Below are positions 22,181 through 22,505 of a DNA stretch of 22,505 nt, piece after piece; positions within the stretch are counted from its first letter, which is position 1; the number at the start of each line of letters is the position of its first letter. Position numbers and translations under genes: made by a program. Below the pieces are notes generated by a model that was not told the DNA's origin, searched no databases, and was given only the letters and a program-made list of their open reading frames with translations. Source of the DNA: an uncultured Collinsella sp. (GTDB lineage: Bacteria > Actinomycetota > Coriobacteriia > Coriobacteriales > Coriobacteriaceae); contig UROA01000010.1 in the NCBI GenBank assembly GCA_900549355.1, positions 1 to 22,505 of the forward strand. The letters are read 5' to 3'.

Positions 22181-22505
<325 letters not shown>

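Overview
The window looks like chromosome from a GC-rich actinobacterium of class Coriobacteriia, most likely Collinsella or a close gut relative. This is inferred from the high GC with strong GGAGG-type ribosome sites, the TsaB-RimI-TsaD triple fusion, a Tat-type sugar-binding lipoprotein, a CwlM-like protein and a PTS/ABC-rich sugar uptake layout. No database search was possible.

Left part (1-7435), sugar uptake. On the minus strand a GntR/UTRA regulator (4036-4755) is followed by a carbohydrate ABC operon: Tat lipoprotein binding protein, two MalF/MalG-type permeases, and an MsmX/UgpC-type ATPase that runs off the left edge. Divergent from the regulator is an alpha-glucoside-type PTS EIICB permease fused to a complete Cof-type HAD phosphatase (4985-7435). 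Four TTGTNYAAAC sites lie in the two control regions, which suggests that one regulator co-ordinates both uptake systems.

Middle part (7436-14800). On the plus strand come a trans-polyprenyl diphosphate synthase, a cytoplasmic CwlM-like protein with two peptidoglycan-binding domains, and tRNA-Gln(UUG). Next is a gene-poor stretch (9729-10153) with a dispersed repeat, a 106-nt irregular hairpin and a terminator. On the minus strand are a 724-residue protein with a JetD/DUF2220-like TOPRIM domain behind a long disordered arm, and cstA. The cstA leader holds what looks like a complete attenuator: promoter with operator, a short ORF ending in Leu-Asn-Ile-Ile-Ser-Val-Val-Ile-Ile, a chain of competing stems, and an intrinsic terminator just before the gene.

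Right part (14809-22505). One compact minus-strand housekeeping operon runs acpS, nnr, alr, type-4 uracil-DNA glycosylase, tsaE and tsaB-rimI-tsaD, with gaps of 0 to 12 nt and one overlap. It starts at a recognisable promoter near 21780-21808 and ends at a hairpin at 14833-14855 that lies inside the second copy of the dispersed repeat. Upstream of it are the 5S rRNA and the 3' part of 23S rRNA, closing with a strong terminator.

Most interesting: the branched-chain-amino-acid leader peptide and attenuator in front of cstA; the PTS-HAD fusion, which could import and dephosphorylate a sugar with one polypeptide; the solitary JetD-like TOPRIM protein; and the CwlM-like protein with a degenerate amidase half.
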